From Microbacterium sp. NIBRBAC000506063 (GTDB taxonomy: Bacteria > Actinomycetota > Actinomycetes > Actinomycetales > Microbacteriaceae), in contig NZ_CP072876.1 in assembly GCF_017968845.1 (NCBI RefSeq), positions 1,488,001 to 1,552,000 on the forward strand: a stretch of DNA of 64,000 bases. The letters are read 5' to 3'. Below the pieces are notes generated by a model. That model did no database searches. It was given only the letters and a program-made list of their open reading frames with translations, and was not told the DNA's origin. The first letter of the stretch is position 1. Every line of letters begins with the position of its first letter. A program made the translations under genes and the position numbers. Positions 18,671 through 27,780 of this stretch are shown here, one piece after another.

Positions 18671-19457
18671 GCGCACGCACCGCACCCGAGTACGTCCCGG
18701 CCACGGCCTGCTCAGTGGCAAGCGTCTGGTCATCACGGCTGCTGCCGGCGCTGGCATCGGCTCGGCCACGGTACTGAAGTGCCTGGAGGAGGGCGCCGCA
18801 TCCGTCGTCCTGGGCGATACGCACGGCGGCCGCCTCGCCGAGGCCGAGAAGCAGCTCGGCGAGCGATTCGGGGCGGAGCGGGTACGCTCGGTCGTCTGCG
18901 ACGTCACCCGGGAGGAGCAGATCACTGAGCTCCTGGACGCCGCCGAGGAGCTCGGGCCCATCGACGTCATGATCAACAACGCCGGACTCGGCGGATCGAC
19001 GCCCATCCTGGACATGACCGACGAGGAGTGGTCGCGGGTGCTCGACATCACCCTCACCGGCACTTTCCGCTGCATCCGCGCGGTCGGCAAGCGCATGGTC
19101 GCCGCCGAAACCTCGGGCGTCATCGTCAACAACGCCTCGGTCATCGGCTGGCGCGCACAAGCCGAGCAGGCGCACTACGCCGCCGCGAAGGCCGGCGTCA
19201 TGGCCCTCACCCGCAGCGCCGCCATCGATCTCGCCGCCCATGGCATCCGTGTCAATGCGGTCTCGCCGAGCCTGGCCATGCACCCCTTCCTGGAGAAGGT
19301 GACCACGCCCGAGCTGCTCGAGCAGCTCACAGCACGTGAGGCCTTCGGGCGCGGCGCCGAGCCCTGGGAGGTCGCCAATGTGATGGTCTTCCTCGCCAGC
19401 GCCTATTCCTCGTACATGACCGGAGAAGTCGTCTCCGTCAGCAGCCAGCACGCCTGA
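18667..19457 (+). CDS. ipdF: IpdF, 5-hydroxy-HIEC-CoA dehydrogenase (SDR)
   Basis: About 263 residues with one G/C lost near 18695. It oxidises the 5-hydroxyl of the HIP-derived CoA ester. The N-terminus GHGLLSGKRLVITAAAGAG with IGSATV has the unusual AAAG(A/T)GIG loop of IpdF. IDVMINNAGLGGSTPILDMTD, VIVNNASVIGWRAQ, HYAAAKAGVMALTR and the end SSYMTGEVVSVSSQHA are likewise IpdF-like. Follows fadE30 in an overlapping pair and precedes fadA6 by 17 bases, so the three genes form one operon behind O5. Confidence 0.9.
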
Positions 19458-19474
19458 TCGAACAGGAGACACCG

Positions 19475-20625
19475 ATGACCACGGCCTACATCGTCGACGC
19501 GGTCCGCAGCCCCGTCGGAAAGCGCGGCGGCTCCCTCGCCGGAATCCACTCCGCCGACCTCGGCGCCCACTCGATCCGCGCCCTCGTCGAGCGCACCGGA
19601 ATTGACCCCGGGGCCGTCGATGACGTCATCCTCGGCTGCACCGACACGCTCGGCTCGCAGGCGGGGAACATCGCCCGCACCGCCTGGCTCGTCGCCGGGT
19701 ACCCCGAGCACGTACCGGGCGTCACGGTCGACCGCCAGTGCGGCTCCAGCCAGCAGGCGGTGCATTTCGCCGCCCAGGCCGTCATGAGCGGCACGGCCGA
19801 CCTCGTGATAGCCGGCGGTGTGCAGAACATGTCGGCGATCCCGATCTCGGCGGCGATGGTTGCGGGGGCCGAGTTCGGCTTCACGACCCCTTCGCCGAGT
19901 CGCCCGGCTGGGTAGCCCGCTACGGCGAGCAGGAGGTCTCGCAGTTCCGGGCAGCCGAGATGATCGCCGAGCACTGGGAACTTTCTCGTGAGCAGATGGA
20001 GCAGTTCGCGCTCGAGAGCCACCGCCGCGCGATCGCCGCGACCGACGAGGGGCGCTTCGCGAACGAGATCGTGGCGCTCGGAGATCTGAGCGCCGACGAA
20101 GGTCCCCGCAGGGACACCTCGTTGGAGAAGATGGCCGGCCTTCCGCTCCTCGTCGAGGGCGGCCGGGTGACCGCGGCGGTCGCCTCGCAGATCTCCGACG
20201 CCTCCAGCGGCATGCTCATCGCCTCGGAGAAGGCGATCGCCGAGCACGGACTGACCCCGCGGGCGCGGGTGCACCACCTCTCGGTGCGCGCCGCGGATCC
20301 TGTGTGGATGCTGACCGCTCCGATTCCGGCGACCCACCATGCTCTCGAGCGCGCCGGGATGACGATCGACGACATCGACCTGTTCGAGGTCAACGAGGCC
20401 TTCGCCCCGGTGGTGCTGGCGTGGATGAAAGAGACCGGCGCCTCGCACGACCGCGTCAACGTCAATGGCGGCGGCATCGCCCTGGGGCACCCGATCGGTG
20501 CGACCGGCACGCGCCTCATGACGACGCTCCTGAGCGAGCTCGAACGCACGGGCGGCCGCTACGGCCTGCAGACCATGTGCGAGGGCGGCGGCGTCGCGAA
20601 CGTCACGATCATCGAGCGCCTCTGA
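19475..20625 (+). CDS. fadA6: FadA6, acetyl-CoA acetyltransferase of C/D-ring degradation
   Basis: About 383 residues with one C lost near 19893. MTTAYIVDAVRSPVGKRGG, LAGIHSADLGAHSIRAL, GCTDTLGSQAGNIARTAWL and VTVDRQCGSSQQAVHFAAQA (nucleophile Cys) are very close to FadA6. The C-terminal half has NEAFAPVVLAWMKE, VNVNGGGIALGHPIGATG and RYGLQTMCEGGGVANVTIIERL-type active-site segments. Thiolytic cleavage of a ring-derived 3-ketoacyl-CoA is its role in mycobacteria. Last gene of the fadE30-ipdF-fadA6 operon. Confidence 0.9.
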
Positions 20626-20661
20626 TCGATGTGGCCGCGCCTCCTCTAGGAACGGGGTGCG

Positions 20662-20678
20662 GCCTCGCTCGGCGAGGC
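20662..20678. terminator. Small hairpin between convergent fadA6 and SDR genes
   Basis: GCCTCGC-TCG-GCGAGGC forms a 7-bp GC-only stem with a 3-base loop in the 87-base convergent gap. Plausible bidirectional terminator; weak by itself. Confidence 0.4.
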
Positions 20679-20712
20679 GGTCAGCGCTGCCGCGGCATCA
20701 TCGCCAGGCGCG

Positions 20713-21560
20713 TCATCCGGCGCTCCGTGCGGCGGACGGCGCCTCGCGCCGGAGCAGCCGTTCGGCGCGCACCCGCATCCGCTCTTCGCCGAGGGCTTCA
20801 TCGGGCAGGATGTAGAACTCACCGGCAGTGCCCTGGCGGAAGATCTCTCGCGCCGCGGCATCCGGGTCCTGGGCGCTACGCAGGAGCTCGGTCATCATCC
20901 TCTGCACCTGCTGGGCCGCCTCGATGTCACCCTCTGCGGTCAGCTCGGCATCGGCGAAGATGCGTGAGGCGACCGGTGCCGGGAGGACCGCGGCGACCTC
21001 GATCGGGTGCCCGGCCTGCGCGAGATCCATCCGCAGCGATTCGGTGAGCCCGAGTACGGCGTGCTTGCTGGCGATGTACGAGGCCTGCATCGGCATGCCG
21101 CTGATCGCCCCGATCGAGGCGACGTTCCACACACGGGCGCCCCCGCCTGCAGCGATCATCCGGGGGACGAACGAGCGGATGCCGTGGAAGACGCCGCTGA
21201 CGTTGACCTCCCAGACGCGCCGCCAGCTCTCCTCCGAGGTCTCCCAGAGGTAGCCGATCTGCTCCACTCCGGCGTTGTTGACGAGCAGGGCCACCGATCC
21301 GCGTGCCCAGGCGCTCCGGGCCAGATCGTCGACGCTCACCGGATCCCGCACGTCAACATGCTCCGCCCAGGCCTCGGCGCCGTCGGCGGTGAGGCCCGCC
21401 GCAACCGAGGCCGCCGCGTCCAGGTCGATGTCGGCGAGAACGACTCGCATGCCGAGGGCGGCGGCGCGGCGGCGAGACCTGCACCGATGCCGCTGCCGGC
21501 ACCGGTGATGACCGCCAGCTTCCCGGCGAGCTGCGCTGTGTGCTGAGGGTGCTCCGGCAT
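20713..21560 (-). CDS. Short-chain dehydrogenase/reductase
   Basis: About 282 residues with one C lost near 21470. LAVITGAGSGIGAGLARR is the cofactor loop, VVLADIDLDAA defines NAD preference (Asp at the end of beta-2), VALLVNNAGVEQIGYL, VWNVASIGAISG with YIASKHAVLGLTESL carries Ser, Tyr and Lys. The C-terminal extension (AAREIFRQGTAGEFYILPDE) is typical of a subgroup of long SDRs with unknown substrates. Last gene of the echA20-ipdA-ipdB-ipdC operon, 13 bases after ipdC. Confidence 0.78.
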
Positions 21561-21573
21561 GCGGTCTCCTTCG

Positions 21574-22646
21574 TCAGGCGATGATCTGTGCGGCGGCGGA
21601 CTTCAGCTGTTCTGCGGCCTCCCGTACGACTCGATCGACGAGTTCCTCGCAGCTGGGCAGGTCGTCGATGAGTCCCACCACCTGCCCGGCGGCGAGCATG
21701 CCTGCGCCCGTGTCGCCGTCGACCAGCCCTGCTTTCAGCAGCATCGGCGTGTTCGCAGCCTGCGTCATCTGCAGCCAACTGCGACCCGAGGACCTCTTCA
21801 TCGACAGGGCGTCCTTCGCCAGCGACGGCCAGCTCTGTCCCGACATGCGCTTGAACGCCAGTGTGCGCCTCAGGGTCGGGACGAGCTGCCGGATGCCGGT
21901 GCTCTTCTCCAGATCGTCGATGAACCCGGTGCGCAGCAGCCGATGCGGCATCCCGTCGGCGCGCGTCGTGACGACGGTGCCGTCGAGGCCGAAGTCGAGA
22001 TAGCGCTGCTTGATCGCCTCGGGCACCGAGCTGTCGCTGGTGAGGAGGAACCGCGTGCCCATCCCGACGCCGACGGCCCCGTAGGCGAGGGCGGCGGCGA
22101 GCCCGCGTCCGTCGTGGAAGCCGCCCGCCGCGATGACGGGGATGTCGACGGCCGAGACGACGGAGGGCAGCAGGATCGAGGTGGGTACGGCGCCGGTGTG
22201 GCCGCCGCCCTCGCCGCCCTGGACCATCACGGCATCGGCGCCCCAGGCGGCGACCTTCTCCGCGTGGCGCACGGCGCCGACCGAGGGGATCACGACGACC
22301 CCGGCATCCTTCAGTCGCGCGATGAGCTCGGGCCGCGGCGCCAGCGCGAAGCTGGCGACCTTCACGCCGTGACGGATGAGCAGGTCGATGCGCTCCGCGG
22401 CGTCGCCGGCATCGGCCCGAAGGTTCACGCCGAAGGGCTTGTCAGTACGCTCTTTCACCTCGATGATCTGCTGCTCGAGCTCGTCGCGCGTCATCGTCGC
22501 GGAGGCGAGCAGCCCCAGTGCGCCCGCCTCCGCGCTCGCGCTGACCAGTCGCGCACCGGCGACCCAGCCCATGCCGGTCTGCACGATCGGGTGGGTGACG
22601 CCGGTGAGGCGCGTCAGCGGCGTGGAGATGGTGGGGGCGTGCTCAT
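21574..22646 (-). CDS. ipdC: IpdC, NPD-family flavin oxidoreductase
   Basis: About 357 residues. A C lost in a C run near 22637 cuts off the first residues; restored, the protein starts MSTPPTISTPLTRLTG and runs into HPIVQTGMGWVAGARL. TIM-barrel FMN enzyme of the 2-nitropropane dioxygenase family: ALGLLASATM, KPFGVNLRADAGDA, VMVQGGEGGGHTGAVPT (FMN phosphate binding), PVIAAGGFHDGRGLAAALAYGAVGVGMGTRFL. IpdC introduces a double bond into the 5-hydroxy-HIC-CoA ring in Rhodococcus, as I recall. Position directly after ipdAB copy 2 matches the mycobacterial order echA20-ipdA-ipdB-ipdC. Confidence 0.88.
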
Positions 22647-23394
22647 GCGGCGGGAATCTCTCGGTCTCGGAGGCGACGCGGATCGATGCGCTCGCGGATC
22701 AGGGCGAGCTCGACCTCGGTCGGCGGGCGGGTCTCGGGCACGTCGCCCGGAAGGTGCAGGGGAAGCCGGTGGCGTCGACGATCTCGGCGACCGGCACGCC
22801 GGGGTGCGTGCTGACGAGGGCGACGGTGCCGTCGGGGCCGGAGAAGTCCAGCACCGCCAGGTTCGTGACGATGCGACGGAGATCCTGGAAGCGGGCGGCA
22901 CCGGTGGTGGCCGCCTGCGCCGGACCGAGCCCTGTGATCACATCGACCCGGTCGACGAACACGCGCGGGCTGTGCCGGGCGATCCAGTAGCTGGTGGCGT
23001 GGCTGACCGTATTGGTGGCCGCGGCGCGGGCGCCGAGGAGCTGGCGTGCGGGCCGATCGCGGTCGCCGATCGCTGAGAGGTTCTGGTTGCCGTGCTGGTC
23101 GATCTGGGCGGCGCCCATGATCACGTGCCTCCGACCGCGGGCTATGAGCTCGAACAGATCCCGATAGGGGAAGGGAGACTGGATGTCGGTGAAGGATTCG
23201 TCGACCGCCGGCACGTCAGCGAACATCGTGGCCTCGCCGTCGCTCAGCAGCAGCTCCGGGGCATGAGTGAGCTTGGCCAGGCGTGCCCCGATCGCGGGGA
23301 TCAGGCCGATGGGGCTCGCGAGGATGCGACCCGCGCCGAGCAGCAGGTCGCTGCAGGCCGTGGCGGCGACCTCCGCCCGGGTGGCGCCGGTCAT
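22643..23394 (-). CDS. IpdB-like CoA-transferase-family beta subunit (copy 2)
   Basis: About 250 residues with one C lost near 22763. TRAEVAATACSDLL, GARLAKLTHAPELLLSDGEA, GAAQIDQHGNQNLSAIG, YWIARHSPRVFVDRVDV, VTNLAVLDFSGPDG and the end RERIDPRRLRDREI place it in the IpdB family. It sits in the canonical operon position, yet the conserved GVRGxPGNTxNH of copy 1 is GARAAATNTVSH here, and DRYGNQN is DQHGNQN. These changes are in the region expected near the active site, so a different acyl-CoA substrate is possible. ATGA overlaps on both sides. Confidence 0.82.
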
Positions 23395-24251
23395 CGCTCC
23401 TCCCCATGGAATGCAGCCACGGCGGCGCGGTACTGCTCGTCGTCGACCGCCACGAAGCGGGCGGCGAAGGCGTTCCACGCCTCAGCGGATGTCGAGGCTT
23501 CCGCGTACGCGCGCTGCAGCTCCTCATCGCGCGCCCTGTGCGGCGGATGCGCGGTGAAGCCGGCGCCTTCGGGAGATTCAAGGATCCAGTTCGTCAGCGT
23601 GGGATCGAGATGCGTGGTCGTGTGCGGGGCGTCCGTGAAGAGCTCGGCTCTCGGCACCATCCGCTCGACACTGACAACGGTCTCGGCCGCGGCTCCGGCG
23701 AAGAGGTCGTCGAAGAAGAGGTCGGGGCCCAGGCAGACCGCGGTGCCGCCCTCGTCGGCCCGGTCCAGGTGCACGAGGGCGAGGTCGAGCGGGATCGCGG
23801 GCATGGCGACGAGCGTCTCGCCGTCGCCATAGGGGGACTCGATGGTGCGGATGTCGGGGTTGCGCGTCACGGCATCCGATCCCAGACCGGAACGGGTCAC
23901 CTCGAAGGGGAGACGCCGGGCGGCTGCGCGCAGACCCGAGACGAGCATGGCCTCGTCGAGTTCGACGCTGCGAATACGGCCGTCCTGCCTCGCTGCCGCG
24001 AAGTGCGGGTCGATCGGGATCGAATCGAGCGAGACGAAGCCGTGGACGACTGTCGTGGCCTGACCCGTGGCGCAGAGGATCCCGACGTCCGGGCCACCGA
24101 AACTGACGATCGTGAGATCCTTCGCCCCGGAACGCACCACCGCACGCACGAGGGCCAGCGGCTTTCGCCGCGAGCCCCAGCCGCCGATGCCGATCGTCAT
24201 GCCGTCGTGGATGAGCTCGGCGGGGTCGTCGATGCTACCGGCCACGCCCAT
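23391..24251 (-). CDS. IpdA-like CoA-transferase-family alpha subunit (copy 2)
   Basis: Intact, 286 residues. SGMTIGIGGWGSRRKP of IpdA appears as HDGMTIGIGGWGSRRKPLAL, followed by IVSFGGPDVGILCATGQ, HGFVSLDSIPIDPHF, the acidic ELDEAM segment, and FFDDLFAGAAAETVVSVER. The IpdA hallmark GAHFT..PDYGRDE is altered to GAGFTAHPPHRARDE. Starts at ATG 24251, overlapping the echA20 stop; a GTG at 24254 is equally possible. Pairs with copy-2 IpdB. The divergence from copy 1 suggests an ancient duplication or separate acquisition. Confidence 0.82.
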   Translation of the reverse strand: MGVAGSIDDPAELIHDGMTIGIGGWGSRRKPLALVRAVVRSGAKDLTIVSFGGPDVGILCATGQATTVVHGFVSLDSIPIDPHFAAARQDGRIRSVELDEAMLVSGLRAAARRLPFEVTRSGLGSDAVTRNPDIRTIESPYGDGETLVAMPAIPLDLALVHLDRADEGGTAVCLGPDLFFDDLFAGAAAETVVSVERMVPRAELFTDAPHTTTHLDPTLTNWILESPEGAGFTAHPPHRARDEELQRAYAEASTSAEAWNAFAARFVAVDDEQYRAAVAAFHGEER

Positions 24252-25009
24252 CACGTCTCCAGGTTCCCCCCGTCGGCGACGAAGGCGTCGCGATGCTCGT
24301 CGGCGACGCCGGCGAGGTTCAGCTCGAAGGTGAAGCCCTGCTCGAACCGGTAACTGCGGTTGACGTCGATCGGGTCGATGCCGTTGAGGGCTTCCTTGGC
24401 GGCTCGGATGACGCGCGGGTCCTTCTTGGCGATCTCGTCGGCGAAGCCGAGCGCGGCTTCGTCGAGCTCCGTGCGTGGGACGACTGCGCTGACCGAGCCG
24501 AACTCCTCGAGCCGCTGGGCGGTGACGGTGCGGCTTGTGTAGTACATCGAGCGCAGCATGTGCTGGGGGACCAGTCGAGAGAGGTGCGTGGCGGCGCCGA
24601 GCGCACCACGGTCCACTTCGGGCACGCCGAAGTAGGCGTCGTCAGAGGCGACGATGACGTCGCTGTTGCCCGCAAGTCCCACGCCGCCGCCGAGGCAGAA
24701 GCCGTTCACCGCGGAGATCACGGGGGAGGAGCACTCGTAGATCGCTTTAAAGGCCTCGTAGCAGCCGCGATTGGCGCCGAGGATGCCGGAGAAGCCCTCG
24801 ATCTGCTGCATCTCCTTGATGTCGACGCCCGCGTTGAAGCCACGTCCTTCGGCGCGCAGTACGACAGCGCGCGTGGCGTCGTCGGCAGAGGCCTCGCGCA
24901 TGGCTTCGGCCACGGCGAACCACCCGGCGACGGGCAGTGCGTTGACCGGGGGATAATCCATCGTGATGATGCGGACGCCGTTGGGCCGCAGGGTGGTTGA
25001 GAGCGACAT
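24251..25009 (-). CDS. echA20: EchA20, ring-D-opening HIEC-CoA hydrolase (crotonase family)
   Basis: Intact, 252 residues. EchA20 hydrolytically opens steroid ring D of HIEC-CoA. MDYPPVNALPVAGWF, AVVLRAEGRGFNAGVDIKEMQ, AVNGFCLGGGVGLAGNSDVI, GVPEVDRGALGAATHLSRLV, DPRVIRAAKEALNGID and FEQGFTFELNLAGVADEHRD are almost word for word those of the mycobacterial enzyme. ATG 25009 is chosen because AGG lies 8 bases upstream; GTG 25018 is possible. Leads the echA20-ipdA-ipdB-ipdC-SDR operon behind three operators. Confidence 0.93.
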   Translation of the reverse strand: MSLSTTLRPNGVRIITMDYPPVNALPVAGWFAVAEAMREASADDATRAVVLRAEGRGFNAGVDIKEMQQIEGFSGILGANRGCYEAFKAIYECSSPVISAVNGFCLGGGVGLAGNSDVIVASDDAYFGVPEVDRGALGAATHLSRLVPQHMLRSMYYTSRTVTAQRLEEFGSVSAVVPRTELDEAALGFADEIAKKDPRVIRAAKEALNGIDPIDVNRSYRFEQGFTFELNLAGVADEHRDAFVADGGNLET

Positions 25010-25021
25010 CTTCGACACCTA

Positions 25022-25039
25022 ACCTAACGTTTGCTTGTC
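25022..25039. promoter_or_regulatory. KstR2-type operator O6
   Basis: ACCTAACGTTTGCTTGTC, 13 bases upstream of the echA20 ATG. Shares the invariant CxAxC..TTG core with the other seven sites; the weakest palindrome of the set. Confidence 0.55.
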
Positions 25040-25040
25040 A

Positions 25041-25058
25041 CCCTAGCACTTGCTTGGT
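25041..25058. promoter_or_regulatory. KstR2-type operator O7
   Basis: CCCTAGCACTTGCTTGGT, centred 19 bp from O6, close to two helical turns, so adjacent dimers would lie on nearly the same face. Confidence 0.65.
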
Positions 25059-25085
25059 GTGCGCAATAGTCTCACACACGAGTTG

Positions 25086-25103
25086 CCCTAGCAATTGCTT
25101 GGT
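25086..25103. promoter_or_regulatory. KstR2-type operator O8
   Basis: CCCTAGCAATTGCTTGGT, the site nearest the SDR/MaoC operon; its 16-bp core is palindromic with one mismatched pair. It differs from O7 at a single base. Confidence 0.68.
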
Positions 25104-25162
25104 TGGTAGCCTGGGCGTGTCGTAACCTCGCGCCGCAGGGCGCAGTCTCGAAGGAGAGTCGA

Positions 25163-26065
25163 ATGAGCGGTATCCTCACCGGTCGCGTCGCGGTCGTCAC
25201 CGGCGCCGGACGCGGACTCGGACGCGAGCACGCCCTGGAGCTGGCACGGCAGGGCGCGAAAGTCGTCGTCAACGATCTTGGAACCTCCCTCGGCGGCGAC
25301 GGCGTCTCCGAAGGCCCCGCGCACGAGGTCGTCGAGACGATCCGCGCCCTCGGCGGCGAAGCGGTCGCCAACGGCGCCGACGTCGCCGACTTCGCTCAGG
25401 CGCGCGACATGATCGCCCAGGCCGTCGACGCCTTCGGACGCCTCGACATCCTCGTCAACAACGCCGGCTTCGTCCGCGACCGGATGCTGGTCAACGCCGA
25501 GGAGGACGAGTGGGACGCCGTCGTGCGCGTGCATCTCAAGGGCCACTTCGCCCCGCTGCGCCACGCCGCTGCCTATTGGCGCGCCGAGGCGAAGGAGGGC
25601 CGGACGCCCGTGGCCCGCATCATCAACACCTCCTCCGGCGCAGGCCTCCAGGGCAGCATCGGCCAGGCGGCATACTCCGCGGCCAAGGGCGGCATCGCCT
25701 CGCTCACCCTCGTCGCCGCCGAGGAGCTCGCCCGCTACGGCGTCGGGGTCAACGCGATCGCCCCCTCGGCCCGCACGCGCATGACGGAGGGTCCCTTCGC
25801 CGAGGCCATGGCCGCCCCCGAGGACGGCTTCGACCGGATGGATCCCGCCAACGTTTCTCCCGTGGTGGCCTGGCTGGCAAGCCCCGACTGCGGCGTCACC
25901 GGCCGCGTGCTCGAGATCGAGGGCGGTGCGATCTGCCTCGAGGAGGGGTGGCGACACGGTCCGCGCCGAGAGCTCGATCGCCGCTGGCGCGCCGAGGAGG
26001 TCGGCGACGCCGTGCGCGCCCTCGTCGCCGAGGGCGCCCAGCCCGAGCCGGTGTACGGAGCATGA
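25163..26065 (+). CDS. MFE-2/Hsd4A-like (3R)-hydroxyacyl-CoA dehydrogenase (SDR)
   Basis: Intact, 300 residues. VAVVTGAGRGLGREHALELARQ is the NAD loop; the insertion VVVNDLGTSLGGDG with AHEVVETIRALGGEAVANGAD is the hallmark of the dehydrogenase domain of multifunctional enzyme type 2 (17-beta-HSD type 4). LDILVNNAGFVRDRML, IINTSSGAGLQGSIGQAAYSAAKGGI gives Ser, Tyr and Lys (split here by reading). Start at 25163 has AAGGAG upstream. The MaoC hydratase follows with ATGA overlap, so the two form a split MFE-2. It would perform the hydratase/dehydrogenase steps of HIP-CoA or steroid side-chain beta-oxidation. Confidence 0.85.
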   Translation: MSGILTGRVAVVTGAGRGLGREHALELARQGAKVVVNDLGTSLGGDGVSEGPAHEVVETIRALGGEAVANGADVADFAQARDMIAQAVDAFGRLDILVNNAGFVRDRMLVNAEEDEWDAVVRVHLKGHFAPLRHAAAYWRAEAKEGRTPVARIINTSSGAGLQGSIGQAAYSAAKGGIASLTLVAAEELARYGVGVNAIAPSARTRMTEGPFAEAMAAPEDGFDRMDPANVSPVVAWLASPDCGVTGRVLEIEGGAICLEEGWRHGPRRELDRRWRAEEVGDAVRALVAEGAQPEPVYGA

Positions 26066-26844
26066 GCGCCGGCGAGTGGGCCGGGCGCGATCTCGGCGAG
26101 CGGACCGTCTCCTACACGCATCGGGACGCGATCCTCTACGCGCTCGCCGTCGGCGCCCGCGCGGACGAACTCGACCTCGTCTTCGAGGAGCGCCTGCGCG
26201 TACTCCCCGCCTTCGGTCTGACGCTCGCCCAGTGGGCGCCGGACGTGCTCGCCGATGCCGGAGCCTTCGATGACCGTGCTGTGCACGGCTCCCAGACACT
26301 TCGCGTGCACAAGGAGCTGCCGCGCGAAGGCGAACTGCGCCTGGCCGCGCGGGTCGGCGACGTGTGGGACAAGGGCAGTGCCGCCGTCTTCGACGTGATC
26401 GTCGAGTGCGACTACTTCACCGCGACCTGGTCGCTCTTCGCTCCCGGTTTCGGCGGCTTCGGCGGCGAACGCGGTTCATCTCGTCCCGCTGTGGCGGAGC
26501 GGCCGGAGCCGGTGCAGAGCACGGTGCAGACCTTCGCCGAGCAGGCCGTCCTCTACCGGCTGACCGGCGACCGTCATCACATCCATGTCGACCCCGAGGC
26601 ATCCGCAGGCATCGGTCAGCCGACGCCGATCCTGCACGGGCTGTGCACCCTCGCGGCGACCGCGCTGTCGATCGCGCGGCAGACCGGTGCCCACCCGGCA
26701 GAGCTCGCAGAGCTCGCCGGACGCTTCTCCGGTCCGGTCATCCCCGGTGACGCACTCACTCTGCGCAACTGGGAGGACGGAGCCTTCGAACTGCGTCGTG
26801 GCGAGACCGTCGTCATCTCCGAGGGGAGGGCGGTGTACGCATGA
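26062..26844 (+). CDS. MaoC-family double-hotdog enoyl-CoA hydratase
   Basis: Intact, 260 residues. N-terminal hotdog (residues 1-130) includes YTHRDAILYALAVGA and FGLTLAQWAPDVL. The C-terminal hotdog (130-260) includes TFAEQAVLYRLTGDRHHIHVDPEASAG, which is the hydratase-2 motif with catalytic Asp and His, then PTPILHGLCTLAATAL and FSGPVIPGDALTLRNW. Adds water to trans-2-enoyl-CoA to give the 3R product used by the overlapping dehydrogenase. Related to ChsH3/Hsd4B-type proteins. Confidence 0.85.
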   Translation: MSAGEWAGRDLGERTVSYTHRDAILYALAVGARADELDLVFEERLRVLPAFGLTLAQWAPDVLADAGAFDDRAVHGSQTLRVHKELPREGELRLAARVGDVWDKGSAAVFDVIVECDYFTATWSLFAPGFGGFGGERGSSRPAVAERPEPVQSTVQTFAEQAVLYRLTGDRHHIHVDPEASAGIGQPTPILHGLCTLAATALSIARQTGAHPAELAELAGRFSGPVIPGDALTLRNWEDGAFELRRGETVVISEGRAVYA

Positions 26845-27764
26845 GCCGCAAGATCCTGATCGTCGGCGCCACCGGCATGATCGGCAGCCACGTCGCCGCC
26901 GACCTTCTCGAGCGTGGCGCCGAGGTCACCGTGCAGTCGCGTCGCGAACCGCAGCCGTACGACCCCGCACCCGTTGCGGGTCTCCCAAGGATCATCGGCG
27001 ATTACAGCGCCGATGACTTCTCGCCGAGACTGCTCGAGGGCTTTGATGCGATCGTGTTCGCGGCCGGCAACGACATCCGGCACGTCGGCGCCGACGAGGA
27101 GGACGAGGGCTTCTGGGATCGGATGCAGAGCACAGGCGTTCCGCGCTTCGCCGCGCTCGCAAAGCAGGCTGGGGTCGGCCGCTTCGTGCAGATCGGCAGC
27201 TACTACCATCAGCTCCACCCGGAGTGGGCCGACCGCATCCCCTACGTCGCCGCCCGCAAAAACGCCGATGAGCGTACCCGGGCGTTGACCGACGATGGTT
27301 TCGCGGCCATCACGCTGAACCCGCCGTCGATCGTCGGCGCCTCCGGCGGTCGAGCGCTTCGTCATTTCGGGCGAATGATCGCCTGGTTGCGTGGTGAGGC
27401 CGACGAGCCGGAGCTGTTCGCGCCCGTCGGTGGCACGAACTACATGTCGGTGCGCTCCTTATCCCAGGCTGTCCAGGGAGCGCTCGACGCGGGTACACCC
27501 GGCCACGCCTACCTCATCGGCGACGAGAACCTCACCTACCGCGAGTACTTCCAGCTGCTCGCCGATATCGCCGACAGCACGCTCACTGTCGAGGAGCGCG
27601 ACGAGGAGCACCCCTTCCAGCCCGACCGCTTCATCGTGCAGGGACGCGGCGCCGTCATCTCCTACGAGCCCGACCCCGCCGACGTCGACCAGCTCGGTTA
27701 CGACCGTGACGACGTGCGCCGTGCGCTCGCCGAGATCGTCGCGCGAGTCGACGCCCGGCGCTGA
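26841..27764 (+). CDS. NAD-dependent epimerase/dehydratase family protein
   Basis: Intact, 307 residues. Extended SDR: ILIVGATGMIGSHVAADLL is the GxxGxxG loop; VQIGSYYHQLHP and YVAARKNADERTRAL carry a YxxxK-like pair (Y-VAA-RK, one residue longer), and NPPSIVGASGGR follows. The C-terminal domain binds the substrate. Overlaps the MaoC gene by ATGA, so it belongs to the same operon behind O8. Substrate unknown; a hydroxysteroid or ketone intermediate is a guess from context. Confidence 0.72.
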   Translation: MSRKILIVGATGMIGSHVAADLLERGAEVTVQSRREPQPYDPAPVAGLPRIIGDYSADDFSPRLLEGFDAIVFAAGNDIRHVGADEEDEGFWDRMQSTGVPRFAALAKQAGVGRFVQIGSYYHQLHPEWADRIPYVAARKNADERTRALTDDGFAAITLNPPSIVGASGGRALRHFGRMIAWLRGEADEPELFAPVGGTNYMSVRSLSQAVQGALDAGTPGHAYLIGDENLTYREYFQLLADIADSTLTVEERDEEHPFQPDRFIVQGRGAVISYEPDPADVDQLGYDRDDVRRALAEIVARVDARR

Positions 27765-27780
27765 CAGCAGAGGAGAACGG

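Noticed and set aside
282..20625. Reading the many frameshifted fadE, SDR and thiolase genes as pseudogenes
   Set aside because: All traced breaks are single missing G/C bases in runs, and essential-type genes elsewhere in the window are hit at the same rate.
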